Below, piece by piece: positions 50,959-63,700 of a stretch of DNA of 64,000 nucleotides. Source of the DNA: Tagetes erecta (Eukaryota > Streptophyta > Magnoliopsida > Asterales > Asteraceae); NCBI GenBank assembly GCA_030867185.1, contig CM061496.1, forward strand, positions 38,371,230-38,435,229, read 5' to 3'. Positions within the stretch are counted from its first letter, which is position 1. Every line of letters begins with the position of its first letter. The translations under genes were made by a program, and so were the position numbers. The notes beneath the pieces were generated by a model that saw only the letters and a program-made list of their open reading frames with translations, had not been told where the DNA came from and did no database searches.

Positions 50959-53900
50959 CAAAGGTTAGCGCGAATTAGGAATCTATCTTAAGAAATTCCT
51001 AGGCCCTAACCAAAACCCCTTAGGGACACTTAAGACATTGGACATGTAAGATTACTTTGACTTCTGCCTAAGATAAGTAATACATTTATACTTAAGATCA
51101 ACCAATAGGACTCTAAGAGTTGCCTTTTTGGACTTTAAGTGTTTAGAGAATTTAAGATTTGATTTCAGAATATGTGTATACTCTAGGATGCTTGCTTCTA
51201 CAACTTTTTGCACACATAACTTAGTAAAAATCACAAGCAAGAACAAAACTATTAAACACAAGAATTTACATATATGACTACAACAGGAGAATACTAGGAT
51301 GCCATGTGAGGTAAATTAACGATTACGGTCCGGAACGTAATGGTGAATTTACAGGCACATGAGCATTTGAGGAAATCCTAATGAGTCACCATACGTTTAA
51401 GACATAGAAACAACTATATAAAAACCAAGACTAACTTAAAACGAAGGCTGAACAAATATTTCCAACAAATAACCATTACACGTATCGAAGATTAGACCCT
51501 TAACAACTTTATTCAACATTGTATCAACTTGGACATGAAGTTCCCGTCAGAAGATAACAGTTCTTGGAAACCATAAAATCTCATTCCTTCAAAGTACTTT
51601 GGAGTTCTCATTGAAAATGTTCTATTGACCCTTCTTATATCTCAACCGCCATCATGACACATAGCTTGTACACCATCATTACCTTTTGACAACTCTTGTT
51701 ATAATTCACATATAAATGTATCTTATCATTCAATTCTGTCTGGCCTATTAGGAAAAACCTTATGCTAAACTTCAACAAATAGATTGCTACAACAAACTTA
51801 TTACCATTAGTAACGAAGGTTTATCGCTCTCTAATTCTCTGTTAGGACCCTTCACTAAAACACAATCCTTTCTTAATCCTCCCAAAAAGACTCAATAAGC
51901 TGATTACACCTATATTCCCAACATAAGACGTCATACTAGTACTAACAGCGAGTGCCTCTCACTCCCTCGAACATTCAAAGGATGACTTTCATTCTCACTA
52001 ACAAACCGTTAACTACCTATTCGCGTTCTTGGCGAGCATTACCCACTATGACCATTACCCCAAACCAATCATCTCACTCTAGACTTTAAAGTGATTGTTT
52101 CAACAAAGGATATGTACGAGCAATGGACAGGCATGAACAAATGACGCGAAGGAAAAAAAAAATGCATATGCATGAGTGATGTAAGTGCAAGAATGATAGA
52201 CATACAGAGATGATAGAGACAACAAGATTGACTCGTTATCATACGTTGTACGATAAAGTAGGCTTCTTGGCAGACAGTCCCTAGGAACTAGTGCATTCTC
52301 TGTCATATGCGGACCGAACCACCCGACTACAATAAGAAGACAAACGTTTGGCTGCAAGGTGAATAAAGAGGATCTGTATCATAAGCTTAACCCCTAGCAT
52401 TAGGAACTGTTCTAACTTATTCGAATCTCCCATAGAATAAATTCTAACATAATACTTTAGGAGTAGGACCGGCTTTATCTTCCCACTTCATCGAAAATTT
52501 CTCAACTCGTGTATGAGAAACTACAATAAGCAGAAGCTATTCGTTTTATTAGTGGACATCCTTCAATGCATACTATATAATCGCAAATAGAACTATGATT
52601 GGATCGTCTCGAAGGTTGACCTAACCTAGGATCAAATATGGTGTAATTATTAAGAACGTTCGTTACAAGTCGGCACTCGAAGATAAAAACTAACATCGCT
52701 CTCAAACGCTGGAGAGATAAAGGAAGATTAGTTGCATGGAAGACGATTTTGGACACACGCCTTTTAGTAAACTAGTTAATCTATTCCTTATGCTACCAAC
52801 GATGGAAAACACATTCATAACACAACTCTTAGGATAAAAAAAAAAAGCTTCTTAAGGCCTTTTACGTTAATATCAATGGATACCTAAGGTAGGTTGAGAG
52901 CGGCTACTTACATTGGAAACTAATACGACGCGAGCGAATTAAATCTGGAATCGACTTAGTAGTGGCAAAAACACAATAAGACTATTAACTTCTAAGTATT
53001 GTTTTCGGAAGCTACAAGATGAATGTGAATATAGTTAGTGGTACCTTTTGAAAATCCTACCCATTCTCTTTCGTTCCTACTCAGATAAAAATTCATTTAT
53101 TACTTTGGATGTAGACCTTAAATGACGCTCCATTATTCATATAATTCTTTGAACCCTCATCACCCCTACGAGTAAGTTATAAGCTCCAACGTGTGTGAAA
53201 CAAAATTACGACGATGATACTTAAGGATAAAACCCGCAAACATAAAGTTAACCTTAGAGAAATTCGCCACTACGAGATTATCTCTCATATCAAAAGTTAC
53301 ATCACCATGTAAACATTTGCTAGCAACTCTTTCTAAACCGTTATCATTCAAATAGAGAATACGACACCGTGGATGCTAATTCCTAAAAAAAAAAAAAAAA
53401 AGTCAACCTAAACGTATACACAAAACTCCTAAAGTGGCACGAAGATAATGGGAAAAGCACTGTATATACTCTAACCCCTCCTAAATCTTAACTATATACT
53501 TTCATGGACACTTACTTACCTTCATCTCCTATATTCCCTTAAAACGACTCTATACTTAGCATATGGATCTTTCGTTGTCATCAACGAACTAGCCTCTCTA
53601 CGCTTGTATCTTGAGGGAATGATTTTACGAACGAATTACCTTTCCGTACCCCTATTAAATTTATCGAATTATGTATTAGGAAAACCGTGCGAAGAATGTT
53701 GTATATCCGGACATGCAGAATCCAAAATCATTACGACCTCAGAACTTAAATCGTTTTTCATTTGTGACTCGACGCCACACTAGTTGAAATTTCTATCGTA
53801 TCTACTCAATATACGAGTGCCACTAACCCCTTAGTAAAAATCCATTCCTTAGATGCCTAAATGAATACACGAATGTTTCTTAATCTACACTCTTATTGCT

Positions 53901-55035
53901 ACTCATTCTTTTAACTCCTATTTAAAGTTTTAAAACCTCAAAGATACCTTTAGCTTGCGGACTACTTCTACTATCTCAAGCGTAACTTAAAAAAAAAAAA
54001 AAAAAGAAAATAGCCTAGAACACATCTTCGATCATATATGCTGAAGAGACGACAACGGATGAGACTAGAACTACTCGACGACTAGGACTGAGAGAGACAA
54101 TACCATCTAGGTGAAACGCACGTGGTTGACGTCATCTGCAGTAGAAAAGAAAGGAACAAAGCCCCTTGTAGTATGTGCTTAAAGATCACAATTCAATAAG
54201 ACTCGACAACCCAAATATGAAACACCTAGTAGGAAGTTCCTACTAAGGAGAACCCTAAGAATCAGGATGTGAACGTGTTAGAAGAGCCGTTCATAGCCGA
54301 ACATAACGAAACATGGCATGTAATACGTGACACGAACTACCAAGGAGCTTAGAAGTATTCAAGCTACATTTCACAAGTCTAGTATCGAGAAGTAACTACT
54401 AAATGAGACATTAGTAATCCTAAATAAGGGGATGAAACGCGATAATAACTTAAATTTCATCAACGAATCCCGTAGAAACAATAAAGTACAAGAAAAGAAG
54501 CCATGAATGAGTGAAATTAAAATTATTATGGTTCAGCGAAATTCATAACGAGGACGTGAATTCACCTAGGACATAAAGAACGAACGAAATAAGAAATACC
54601 CTCATTTGATTTGTTTAACCCAACCGACGACGACTAACAAAAGGTTAGAAAAGCAAGCACAATTTGAAACAAATCACTTTGATAAGACAACACCAAACCA
54701 AATCACGAATCAGTACACATGTTATTATGTACTTCTTATGTGTTTACATACATTCTCGAAAATCTTATGCTAAGAAATTAACGTAGTTGTACTAAGATAC
54801 CACATCTCCCTTAATTTCGAGGGTGACACATATGGAAAAGAAAAACAATAGGGAGCCCATAGTGGCTACGCTTGTCACTGTTTCAAGACAACGTAGACCA
54901 AATCACGAATCAATTAGCAAGGTGATTATGTGCTTTTTATGTGTCTATGTTCATACTTGAAAGTGTTGTGCTAGGAAGATAACGTAACGCCAAGGAACCG
55001 ACTTCATATTTATTTCGAGGACGAAATTCTTTTAA

Positions 55036-55046
55036 GTAGGGGAGGA
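55036..55046 (+). other. Polypurine tract
   Basis: A purine-rich stretch containing AGGGGAGGA ends directly before the right LTR. It is the expected plus-strand DNA primer. Confidence 0.8.
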
Positions 55047-58000
55047 TGTAACAACCCTGGTTTTTGGGCCCGGAAAATTTTCTTTTCTTTAAAAACCCAT
55101 TGGGCTTGGCCCAACCTTTATTGGGCTTAGGCCCCACTTAAATTATGGGCTTGGCCCATGTATGTTTACGATGAGAACCGATGACGAAACCCGTCAAATT
55201 AAATACCGGGATACGCGTAGGAAGTTATTTTTACTATCATGAGTTAGATAGGTATTTCCCCACTAATATTTTAGAACTACCAATTGTAAGGATGTGTAAT
55301 TAAATTACACCTATAACTTAAATACCAATTCTATAAATCTAGTGACCACTACATAACCATGCACATATATACATTCACCCACAAAATCTACTTAATTAAC
55401 AAAACCAATAAAAACCCATGCAAGTACATAAATACAATACTTGCACACAAACCACCAAACATATAAAAACCAACATCCACATTATATAGAAATTAACCAT
55501 TCAATATATATACCCATACATGCATACGTAAATATACATGCATATGTGTATATATAAAAATTAATCAATCCATTAAATAAACACCTACACTTATACACAA
55601 TTACACATGCAATCAACACACAACATTTATCACGATACAACCACTATTATTTACACTACTAAATAAAAACACACATATGTATACATATATATACACTTAC
55701 GTACATACATATAAACTAACTACCATTTATAAATATAACACAATATATATATATACAACTAACATTTTTATAAAACACAAAAGATATAATACAAATAAAT
55801 AATACTTGCAAAGATACCTATCTACACCTATTTGTCCCCTCCTACCCAACACACCTCCACAACTAGCCAATGCATGGCATTTCCTTACAATCTCCAACAA
55901 ATATTAAGTTCTTCCATAATCTTCCACCACCCAAGACAAGATTTTCTTGTCCCTCTCCCTCTTCCCATTTCAGCCGAAAATCACACCCAAACACACCACC
56001 CCCACTTCATTTTTGCAATTACACTTCACACACACAACCAAAACTCTCTTTAACACTTTCCTCAACTCTCAAGCACCTCTCCACCTCAAGAAGACAACAA
56101 CTCAGCCTCTCATCAGCCCTAACAAGTCTCAAAGGTCGACCAACAATATCACGCATGAGCCAAGAGAAGCCACGTGTCCAACGAAACCAACAACCGAGCA
56201 ACCGAAGCACGAACCGTTCATCCCGCAAGAGAGTACGTCGAGACCATCCTATTTCAAGCCATTTCCAGTCCATTTCCAGCCTCTCACGTGACCCTTTCAC
56301 CATCTCAAGTGCACTCACACTCACCCTCAATCTCAAGGTAACGGAAAAACACCCGAAAATACACTAACCGTGCACAAAACATCCATTTTCACACATAATA
56401 AATACCAACACTTCCCATATCATTTGAACATCTCCAAACACTTGTTTTTCAGTAATAAAACCATTAAAAACCATAAAAACATCTTCTAAATGAAAACATG
56501 TAAGTTTGACTAAAATAGTCAAACTACACACTTTATTTTGAGAAAAACAACAACACTCAACTAACAACCTTGAAAATGTGATTTTATATTTTCTGGAGGT
56601 TACTTATATCAAAATATGGTTACAAAATAAATTTCATGATTTTTGGAGATGTATATTATTTATTATGCATTTTTGAATATAAAAATTGGATATATCCACT
56701 TATATTCACAAAAACGTATGGGTAGTATAAAAATACAAAAATATGTTATTTTACTGTTATAAATATACATATGGACACTTAGGATCGAAAATAGTTGATT
56801 GTTGATGGGTGAACCTAAGAATCGAAGAATAAACGAGACTAAACGTACGAAACAACGAAAGTATGAAAAGTATAAAAATATCGAAATATTATTTTCCCAG
56901 TAGCTTATATATGGTATAAACATGCTAGAAAATAAATTTCATATTTTTCTGGACATTAAAATAATTACTACAAATTTTCTAATATTTAATGGGATTAAAA
57001 TACGAAAATTTGTAGAAGATAGTTAGAGACTCTTAAGATCAAATTTACAGAACTCAAACTCACATATGGATATAAGCTAAGTAAATTTGGACCCTAGACA
57101 TCACCAAAGACTCTCTATGCTTAAAACGTAATTTTAACCGAACCGAACGCGTTAAAAACACGAAACCGGGAAACGCAAGTTAAAGCTGGTATTTTTCACA
57201 TCCAGGAGCTTTTATATATATAATTAGAGTATTTCACCAAGTTTCATAATTTTTATAAACTTAATCTATTTATTATGAATTTTTGAATATATGAACCTAG
57301 TATTTTCACAAAAAGCATAAAAATTGAAGAAAGACATTTTTGGCAAGAAAATACATTTCATACAGTATGGATGAGACCCAAAGAAGTGTTTCAAAGTATA
57401 AAAAGTGTTTAAAAAGTATTTTGTAAGCAAATCGTTTATTCATCGGTTTCACGCGCGTTAAAATACGAAAACGACCGACGGACTATAAAACTCGAATATT
57501 AAGTTTGTAACTACTTAGTTACTGTATAAATATGTTGAAAATGAAGTTTCACTATTTATTGGGTCACGGTTTATTTTATACAAATTATTTATGTTTAAAA
57601 TACATTAACCGGCTACATTCTTAAATAAAATATAGTAATTTTTAGAAATATCTAAAAATTATAAAAAGTGTATTTTTACAGTAGCATATGACCATTTAAC
57701 ATATGGGTACAATTATATTGAAGTATTTTGACTTAAACCTAAAACGTAACTTAATGCGCGGTAACGCACCGTGCTCGGTAGAACGATGGAAACTAACTTT
57801 TATGAATCTAATACTTAGATATATTTTTATCAGTAGATTCATACCTAAAATGCTATACATAACATAAGTATAATGTATAGTACTTATTAATATCAACCCT
57901 TAGTTAAAAACCCAACTTTAGCACGAATGTGACGATTTAACAAAATCTAGGGACTAAAAGTGACAAGTACCAAACTTTACTGATTTAACATCAAAGTACA

Positions 58001-59073
58001 CTTAATACCAACTTATATAACCTATAATAACATAAGTATACGCATACTTAGACGTACAAGTAAACGCAAACGGCTAAAACCATAATATTACACGAATGTA
58101 ACCAAAACCGTACGCACACGACACCGACACAACGAAACACATAGACTTATGTATTTTGGGGTCTAACATGACTAAACTAAACATAGGAAGTCTGCTAGGA
58201 GGTAGAACTCCCACGGTGAATGTACAATATTCTTTAGAAATCTTGAGCAGGCTGGACACCAGGTGAGTTCATGAACCCCCTTTTTACGTAATGCTTTTGG
58301 GGCTGATACATACCTACTAAACTTGTTTATATAAACTGATTTTTATGGTGTAATACATCTGCTACGCTTGTCCCCGAACGTTGGTACAACTTTCGGTAGC
58401 CATTAACTTCTTGCAGGAGCCCTTTGAAATGTGAATAGTACTATTTGGGAATCCCCCGCGTACAGTGGCATACCCCCACTGAGGTTGAAAACCGTTACGC
58501 CACATGTTCAATGATTTGTCGGTGCTTAGTAGAGCACGTTAGCCCATTTTGGGTTAGGGGACTATTATTTATTGTATTCGGGTTGGGTATAATCCGAACA
58601 GGTTTGGCTACATATTTTGTCGACCGTACACCATAAACGTACTTATTTAATGTCCAACACTTTGTGGATTAAACGTTTTATGACATTGTCTGTCTTGTTA
58701 AACCATGAGCTCACCAACTTTATGTTGACGTATTTTCGGGTATGTATTTCAGGTATTTAGATGATTTATCGATGGAAGTATACAACTAGACTTTATAACA
58801 TTGGATGTGCATTTAGACACGGTTGATAGCTTTAGAAGACCCCGATTAGAAGAAACACGCAAAGATTATAGACGAATTATAGAAGACTACTTGGGAATAG
58901 CAACTAGCCTCACTGCTTTTGTTAGAGTTTACTATTGTACCCTTTAATGTACACCTAGCTTACATTGATATTACGTGTAAACCTATGGCCCACTATCAAT
59001 GCATACATAGTTTCCGCTGTGTTTTGTTGGATATTCAATCGTCACGGCCCACCCCCTTGGTCGGGGTGTGACA
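55047..59073 (+). repeat. Right long terminal repeat (4,027 bp)
   Basis: Counterpart of 46917-50943, same length, offset exactly 8,130 bp, three visible substitutions. It ends GTGTGACA and is followed by the second CCATT. Confidence 0.97.
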
Positions 59074-59205
59074 CCATTTACCTCGCATTTATCCCCAACT
59101 GTGCAATTTGTTTTAATTATAATAGTTCTCAAGTAATCACTACATTCCACGCCCTCCTTGTTACCATATTTAATATTTTTTACAAATCAATGTTTAATAT
59201 GTTTG
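59074..59205 (-). mobile_element. LINE 5' remainder beyond the LARD
   Basis: On the minus strand this stretch is open for about 40 codons and includes KTNCTVGDKCEVNG, which is in frame with the FDWKWNWKRS segment at the other side of the LARD once one CCATT is removed. This shows that the LARD entered the LINE coding region. The frame closes near 59205, probably the truncated 5' end of the LINE or a decayed part. Confidence 0.65.
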
Positions 59206-60739
59206 AATCATTAAAATGCTTTATTAATGAGATAGATGTTAGTTTAGAATTTCAGATGAGGATAAAGTTGGTATATATTTTCATTCAGCATATGTATGTG
59301 TCTTATCAATTCATCAATTAACTGAATCATTGAGATACTCTTTTTATAGAAAATAAATACTTTAAATATTAAATGATTAAGCACTAAAATAAAACATTCT
59401 CCTTTTATTGATTTTCAAACGAAAATGAACAGTAACTCTGAGGACATTTTCGGTAATTGACTATTGAGGGTATTTTGGTATTTTTGTTATGGTTGTGTAC
59501 ATAGGTTTTGCCTCTCTCATCTCATTTTGGTATTTGGTATTTGATGGTTGTGTACTCTGAGGACCATTTTTATTATAACCCTACCCTTAAACAGTTCTCG
59601 CCGCCTTTGATAGCAGTTTGTGGCTGCTCACCATCGAAATCTCACCAATTCGTTGCCGGATCCATGGCTTTGTGTCGTGTTGGGATGGTGTAGTACGGTG
59701 GCTGCTGACCACCGTAGTCTAACCGGTTCGTTGTCGGATCCATGGATCTGTGCGGCGTTTGGGACTGATCTGTGTAACCATCAATGGATCTGTTATCTAC
59801 AGATGATGGTGGTTATTCTTCGTGTTTTTGGAATTGGATCTGTGTGACCATCGATGTTGACGGTGGGTATGGCTTTAGTCGTTATCTGACCAACCGTGTG
59901 ACCATTGTACATGCTTTTGCATGTGGTTGTTTCTGGTTCTTGAGGCCGACGATGGTTGCCGGTGGTTGATTTCTTTTGTTGGTTGTATTCTGTGATAATG
60001 TGGTTTCTCTCACTTCTTCACTTTGTTACTTACGGCTGATTATTGGGCCATTTGTAACTGGTGATGGATGTTTGATGTATGATATATAGTACTAATGCTA
60101 GATCAGTTGTTGATGGTGCTACAATGGTGATAATGCTAGATCTGGTTCTTCATTGTTATTGTCAGCTTCTTTGAAAACCAATGGGTTTTTAACATGGGAC
60201 TATTTAGGTTTTCCACGCCTATGTCTTTTCTTTCTAAATCGCCCCTTGATGTTAGATTTGTGATGTTTATGTTGGGCTTTCATCTATGACGATGACTCAT
60301 CTGAGATGGAAACTATTTTAGTCGGCTTTAAGTCTATGGGTGTGATTGTCTTCATGGCGCGGCATTTATTGCAGCCATGGCACCCGCTGAGCTTAATGTT
60401 TATCCGTTTGATTTTGAGTATGTTATTCAATCCTGTCTTTGGTATTAACATTAGTATTTTAACATTTGCACTCTAAATTTTTGGGTTAGAAATGACAATG
60501 ATGCTTATTTTGCATCTGATCATGTAAACTATGTTTGCTTTTTTGAATACTTTTAATGTCCTTAGTTTTCTTTTCGGTTTTATTACTTGGAATTGGCTTT
60601 AGAGCCATGACTGTGTAAATGCAGCTATGATTAGAGCCATAAGAAACACAGACACGAAATTGATGACAAACATAAACACAACCAATTATAAAGAGGAAAA
60701 AAAAACTCGCGCAACGCCCGAGCCTTGAAATATTTCTAG
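59206..60739 (+). mobile_element. Helitron-like element or captured sequence ending at 60739
   Basis: The 3' end has hairpin CTCGCGCAACGCCCGAG (60706-60722), A/T spacer, CTAG (60736-60739) and T. Upstream, 59580-60000 is GC-richer and contains an imperfect tandem repeat: GTGGCTGCTCACCATCG at 59620 and GTGGCTGCTGACCACCG at 59699, each followed by GGATCCATGG. The left end is not defined; the start given is only the LINE boundary. No recognisable protein. Confidence 0.4.
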
Positions 60740-63700
60740 TTAAAATTAAAATTAAAACAAACAGCGCTATAGATCTGACTTCTTAACCTTTTGATAAGTG
60801 AACGTATAGGTGGAGTTTCTACATGTGTTACGACAGAAATTTTGGAAGTGGATATAAAGTAAAATATTGTTAAAGTAGTTGTATGGGTGAACTTGTTGAG
60901 TCTTGGCATGTGGCCTTATTCTGAATAAATTTGTATTGAAACATATATAAAAGTAAACATGTTCGTTGTATGCGTAGAATTTGATATTAAAAGTTTTAAA
61001 AGATATAATTTTATATCTAATTAAGAAAAAGAATCATATTTAATGGGCATATTAAAATTAATGAAATAGATCTATGTTGCCTAATGAAGGTGAACAAAGA
61101 ATGTTTATTTATTCTTTAGAGTCCATTTGATACTCATTTTAAACACAAAATAAACGCACTTTATCATTCTTTCGTTCCTTTATGACAATGACAACAAAAT
61201 AAAACGTTTTTTATATAAAATTTACATATAAATACCATTTTTACACACAAAAATATAAAATTTACTCTTTTTTATATTTTCATGTATTTTATTTTTATTT
61301 TTAATGAAATGTAGTGTTTTTATATTTTTAATTAAATATGTTTTTTTAATTAAAAACTGAGTGAGTTTAGAGGATATAATGACTTTGCCGCCATCAATGG
61401 TTGTAGTTTTAAAGGATAAAATGATTGTGTCGCTATCAATGATTGGAGTTTTAAAGAATGAAATGGATGATAAATTAAGTGATAGGTGTCACTTTCATTT
61501 TATCTAGTTGCTACTTGCTTGAGTTGTATTTTCATTTGGATGCTTGTTATAATGCATTTTGCCGTCTTAAAAACAACTATTTATTTTTTAAGTATTAAAG
61601 ATTTTACTTCAAATTTATTTACACCGAAAAAGTTGAACCACTTAACGAGTTAAAGTTGATATTTCAATAGTCCCTAAGAAACTAGCAGTATTAGAATTCT
61701 ATTGAGAAATAACCGTTTTTTTAAATAGGTAAGGCTAAAAACGTTAATAGCGTTACAAAAGTTTTTTTTATCAAGTTGGTGTGAAAAGTGTTTTAAACTT
61801 CGGTGTTTCTAAAAAAACACTATGTAATTTGTATTTATTTAGTTTCCTTTAGGTTTTTTTAAACAAATCTTACAATTGTAAAAAGAAAAGAATTAGTGAG
61901 TGACCCATAATAATTGGAGATATTGGATAGAGAGGGATGGGGTGTTTGTTCATGAATGAATTTTCCACTAAATTTGTGATATAATTGCATTTGTAGCAAA
62001 AGTCCCAAAAAGAGCCATAATTTGCCATATGCTCATGGACAGGGAATAGCTCTTCCATCAAGAAGATTGGTCAATGGTCAACAATCTCTATCTATGTATG
62101 TGTGTAGGTATGTACATGTAGTTATGTATGTATAGCCTACATAAAAAACTCTTACAAAAATATACATACAATACATGGCCAAATATTCATTCATGTGTGT
62201 ATAGTATATGAATATATCGCTTGATGATCTAGTGCTAATAAACCACCAATTAAAATGTGAAGTTTGATTTTTAGTAGTAAATTAACACACTCTCAATCTT
62301 ATCTAACATAAAAATTACATGCTTACGACAAGATTAAAACCTGAAACCTTTAGATACGAGCACACTAAATGAGTTTTAGTGGTTATTTGTTTCACATCTT
62401 AATGATTCAGTTCAGTGTTTAATAATTCAAATTCAGCATTCAGAGCGTTTGTTTCATTAAAAAATAACATCTGAATGATTCAGTTAAATGCTGAATGTTT
62501 AAAAGATTGAAAGATGCTGAATGTAACTGAATGGAACATATATCAAACTTATCATCGTCTGAAGTTCTATCTTAATATCTCTTCCATTGATAGAACCTCT
62601 TAATAATTCAAACACTATTCAGCACTTAATGATTCAGATATTAACAAAATGTCTCTTAGAAAATTAGACCGTAAAGTGTTTCCCACTTTCCCCTCATTCA
62701 ACAATCAAGAGTGAAGAAAAGAAGAAAATATAAAGTGAGGAAGTGGTCAAAGAGTATATGGGTTAAACTCAGTCTCCAAGGTACAGTTGTCAAAACGTTA
62801 ATGGGTCATATGCCTCTGACAATATAAATAGTGAAGTGGCAGCAAGGGATAAGATGTTTTTCATAGTCTTTACTACAAAAGAAAATTAAATTTTGTAAAT
62901 TTATTCTAATTATTTGAGTCTTGATACTTAACACTCATTTTTGGCTAAAAAAAATATTTACTGCGGACGTCTCATTTTAAATATTAATTTTTTTTATTTT
63001 TTATTGTTCTAATTTAAATATTACTATATTCATCTTATTTTAAATGTTAATTTTTTTATTTTTGTTTGTCTTGATATAAATGTCAATTCAAAAAATAAAG
63101 TATAATTTTTAATTTTATCCTTACATATTTAACACAAAAGTTAGTTTATGACTAAAAGACATTATTCTCATTTTATATGTTGAAATATATAATACTAATT
63201 TACTTTTTTTTAAACTTTGTGTAATTACCAGTTTTAATCATAATTATTATTGACACAAAAGTGTCATTAATTTCAAGTAAAGGATATTATTGACATTTTA
63301 TAGTTTAAAAATATAACAATATAATATTTTGTTAAATTTTGTGCTTTAAATCACATTACATTTAAAATGTGACCAAGGGAATATTAATTATCCCTTATTC
63401 TCACCCTCTTCAATTACTAATAAGTGTCTCAATAGCAACCATTAGATCTTGCTTATTCTTCTTTAGAAGAATAACTTAGATCACTAACGAATTACTTGTT
63501 TAGACAGACACCTTTTCAAATTAAAGTTCGTACATAAATCTGTTTTTATAAGTTTTGAACTAGCGATCCACTTTTGACAGAATCCTTTGACTAAGCCAGG
63601 ATCCTTATTTTTATTTATTCATTTTTTAATATTCCACCTCTCATATTTACATACCTTATTAAATTTAATATTTATAAACTCTAACACTATCACACATTCA

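Larger units (their letters stand above)
50944..55046 (+). other. Non-coding interior of the LARD
   Basis: Mixed-composition DNA with four A-runs (near 52153, 52838, 53384 and 53989) and no coding capacity. Near the 3' end a block starting ACCAAATCACGAATCA at 54697 recurs at 54897 (offset 200 bp, about 90 bp similar). The second copy runs into the ATTTCGAGGACGAAATTC and purine tract. Confidence 0.85.
46917..59073 (+). mobile_element. LARD-type non-autonomous LTR retrotransposon, intact
   Basis: Structure: TSD CCATT, 4,027-bp LTR, primer-binding site at 50947-50958 (TGGTATCAGAGC, complementary to the initiator Met tRNA 3' end), 4,103-bp interior, purine tract AGGGGAGGA before 55047, 4,027-bp LTR, TSD. 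The interior has no reading frame above 85 codons and no gag, protease, RT or integrase motif I can find. The end of the interior, ATTTCGAGGACGAAATTC, is the usual sequence next to the 3' LTR in plant chromovirus-type Ty3/gypsy elements, suggesting that ancestry. Large LTRs with a non-coding core define a LARD, which must use enzymes supplied by a partner. Near-identical LTRs indicate very recent insertion. Confidence 0.93.

Noticed and set aside
50944..55046. Hidden gag-pol in the LARD interior
   Set aside because: Checked both strands for protease, RT and integrase-like motifs in the longest open stretches; none seen. Only the sequence next to the 3' LTR hints at gypsy ancestry.
58965..59321. 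118-codon plus-strand frame crossing the right LTR border
   Set aside because: It spans the LTR/host junction and overlaps the better-supported minus-strand LINE frame; no family resemblance.
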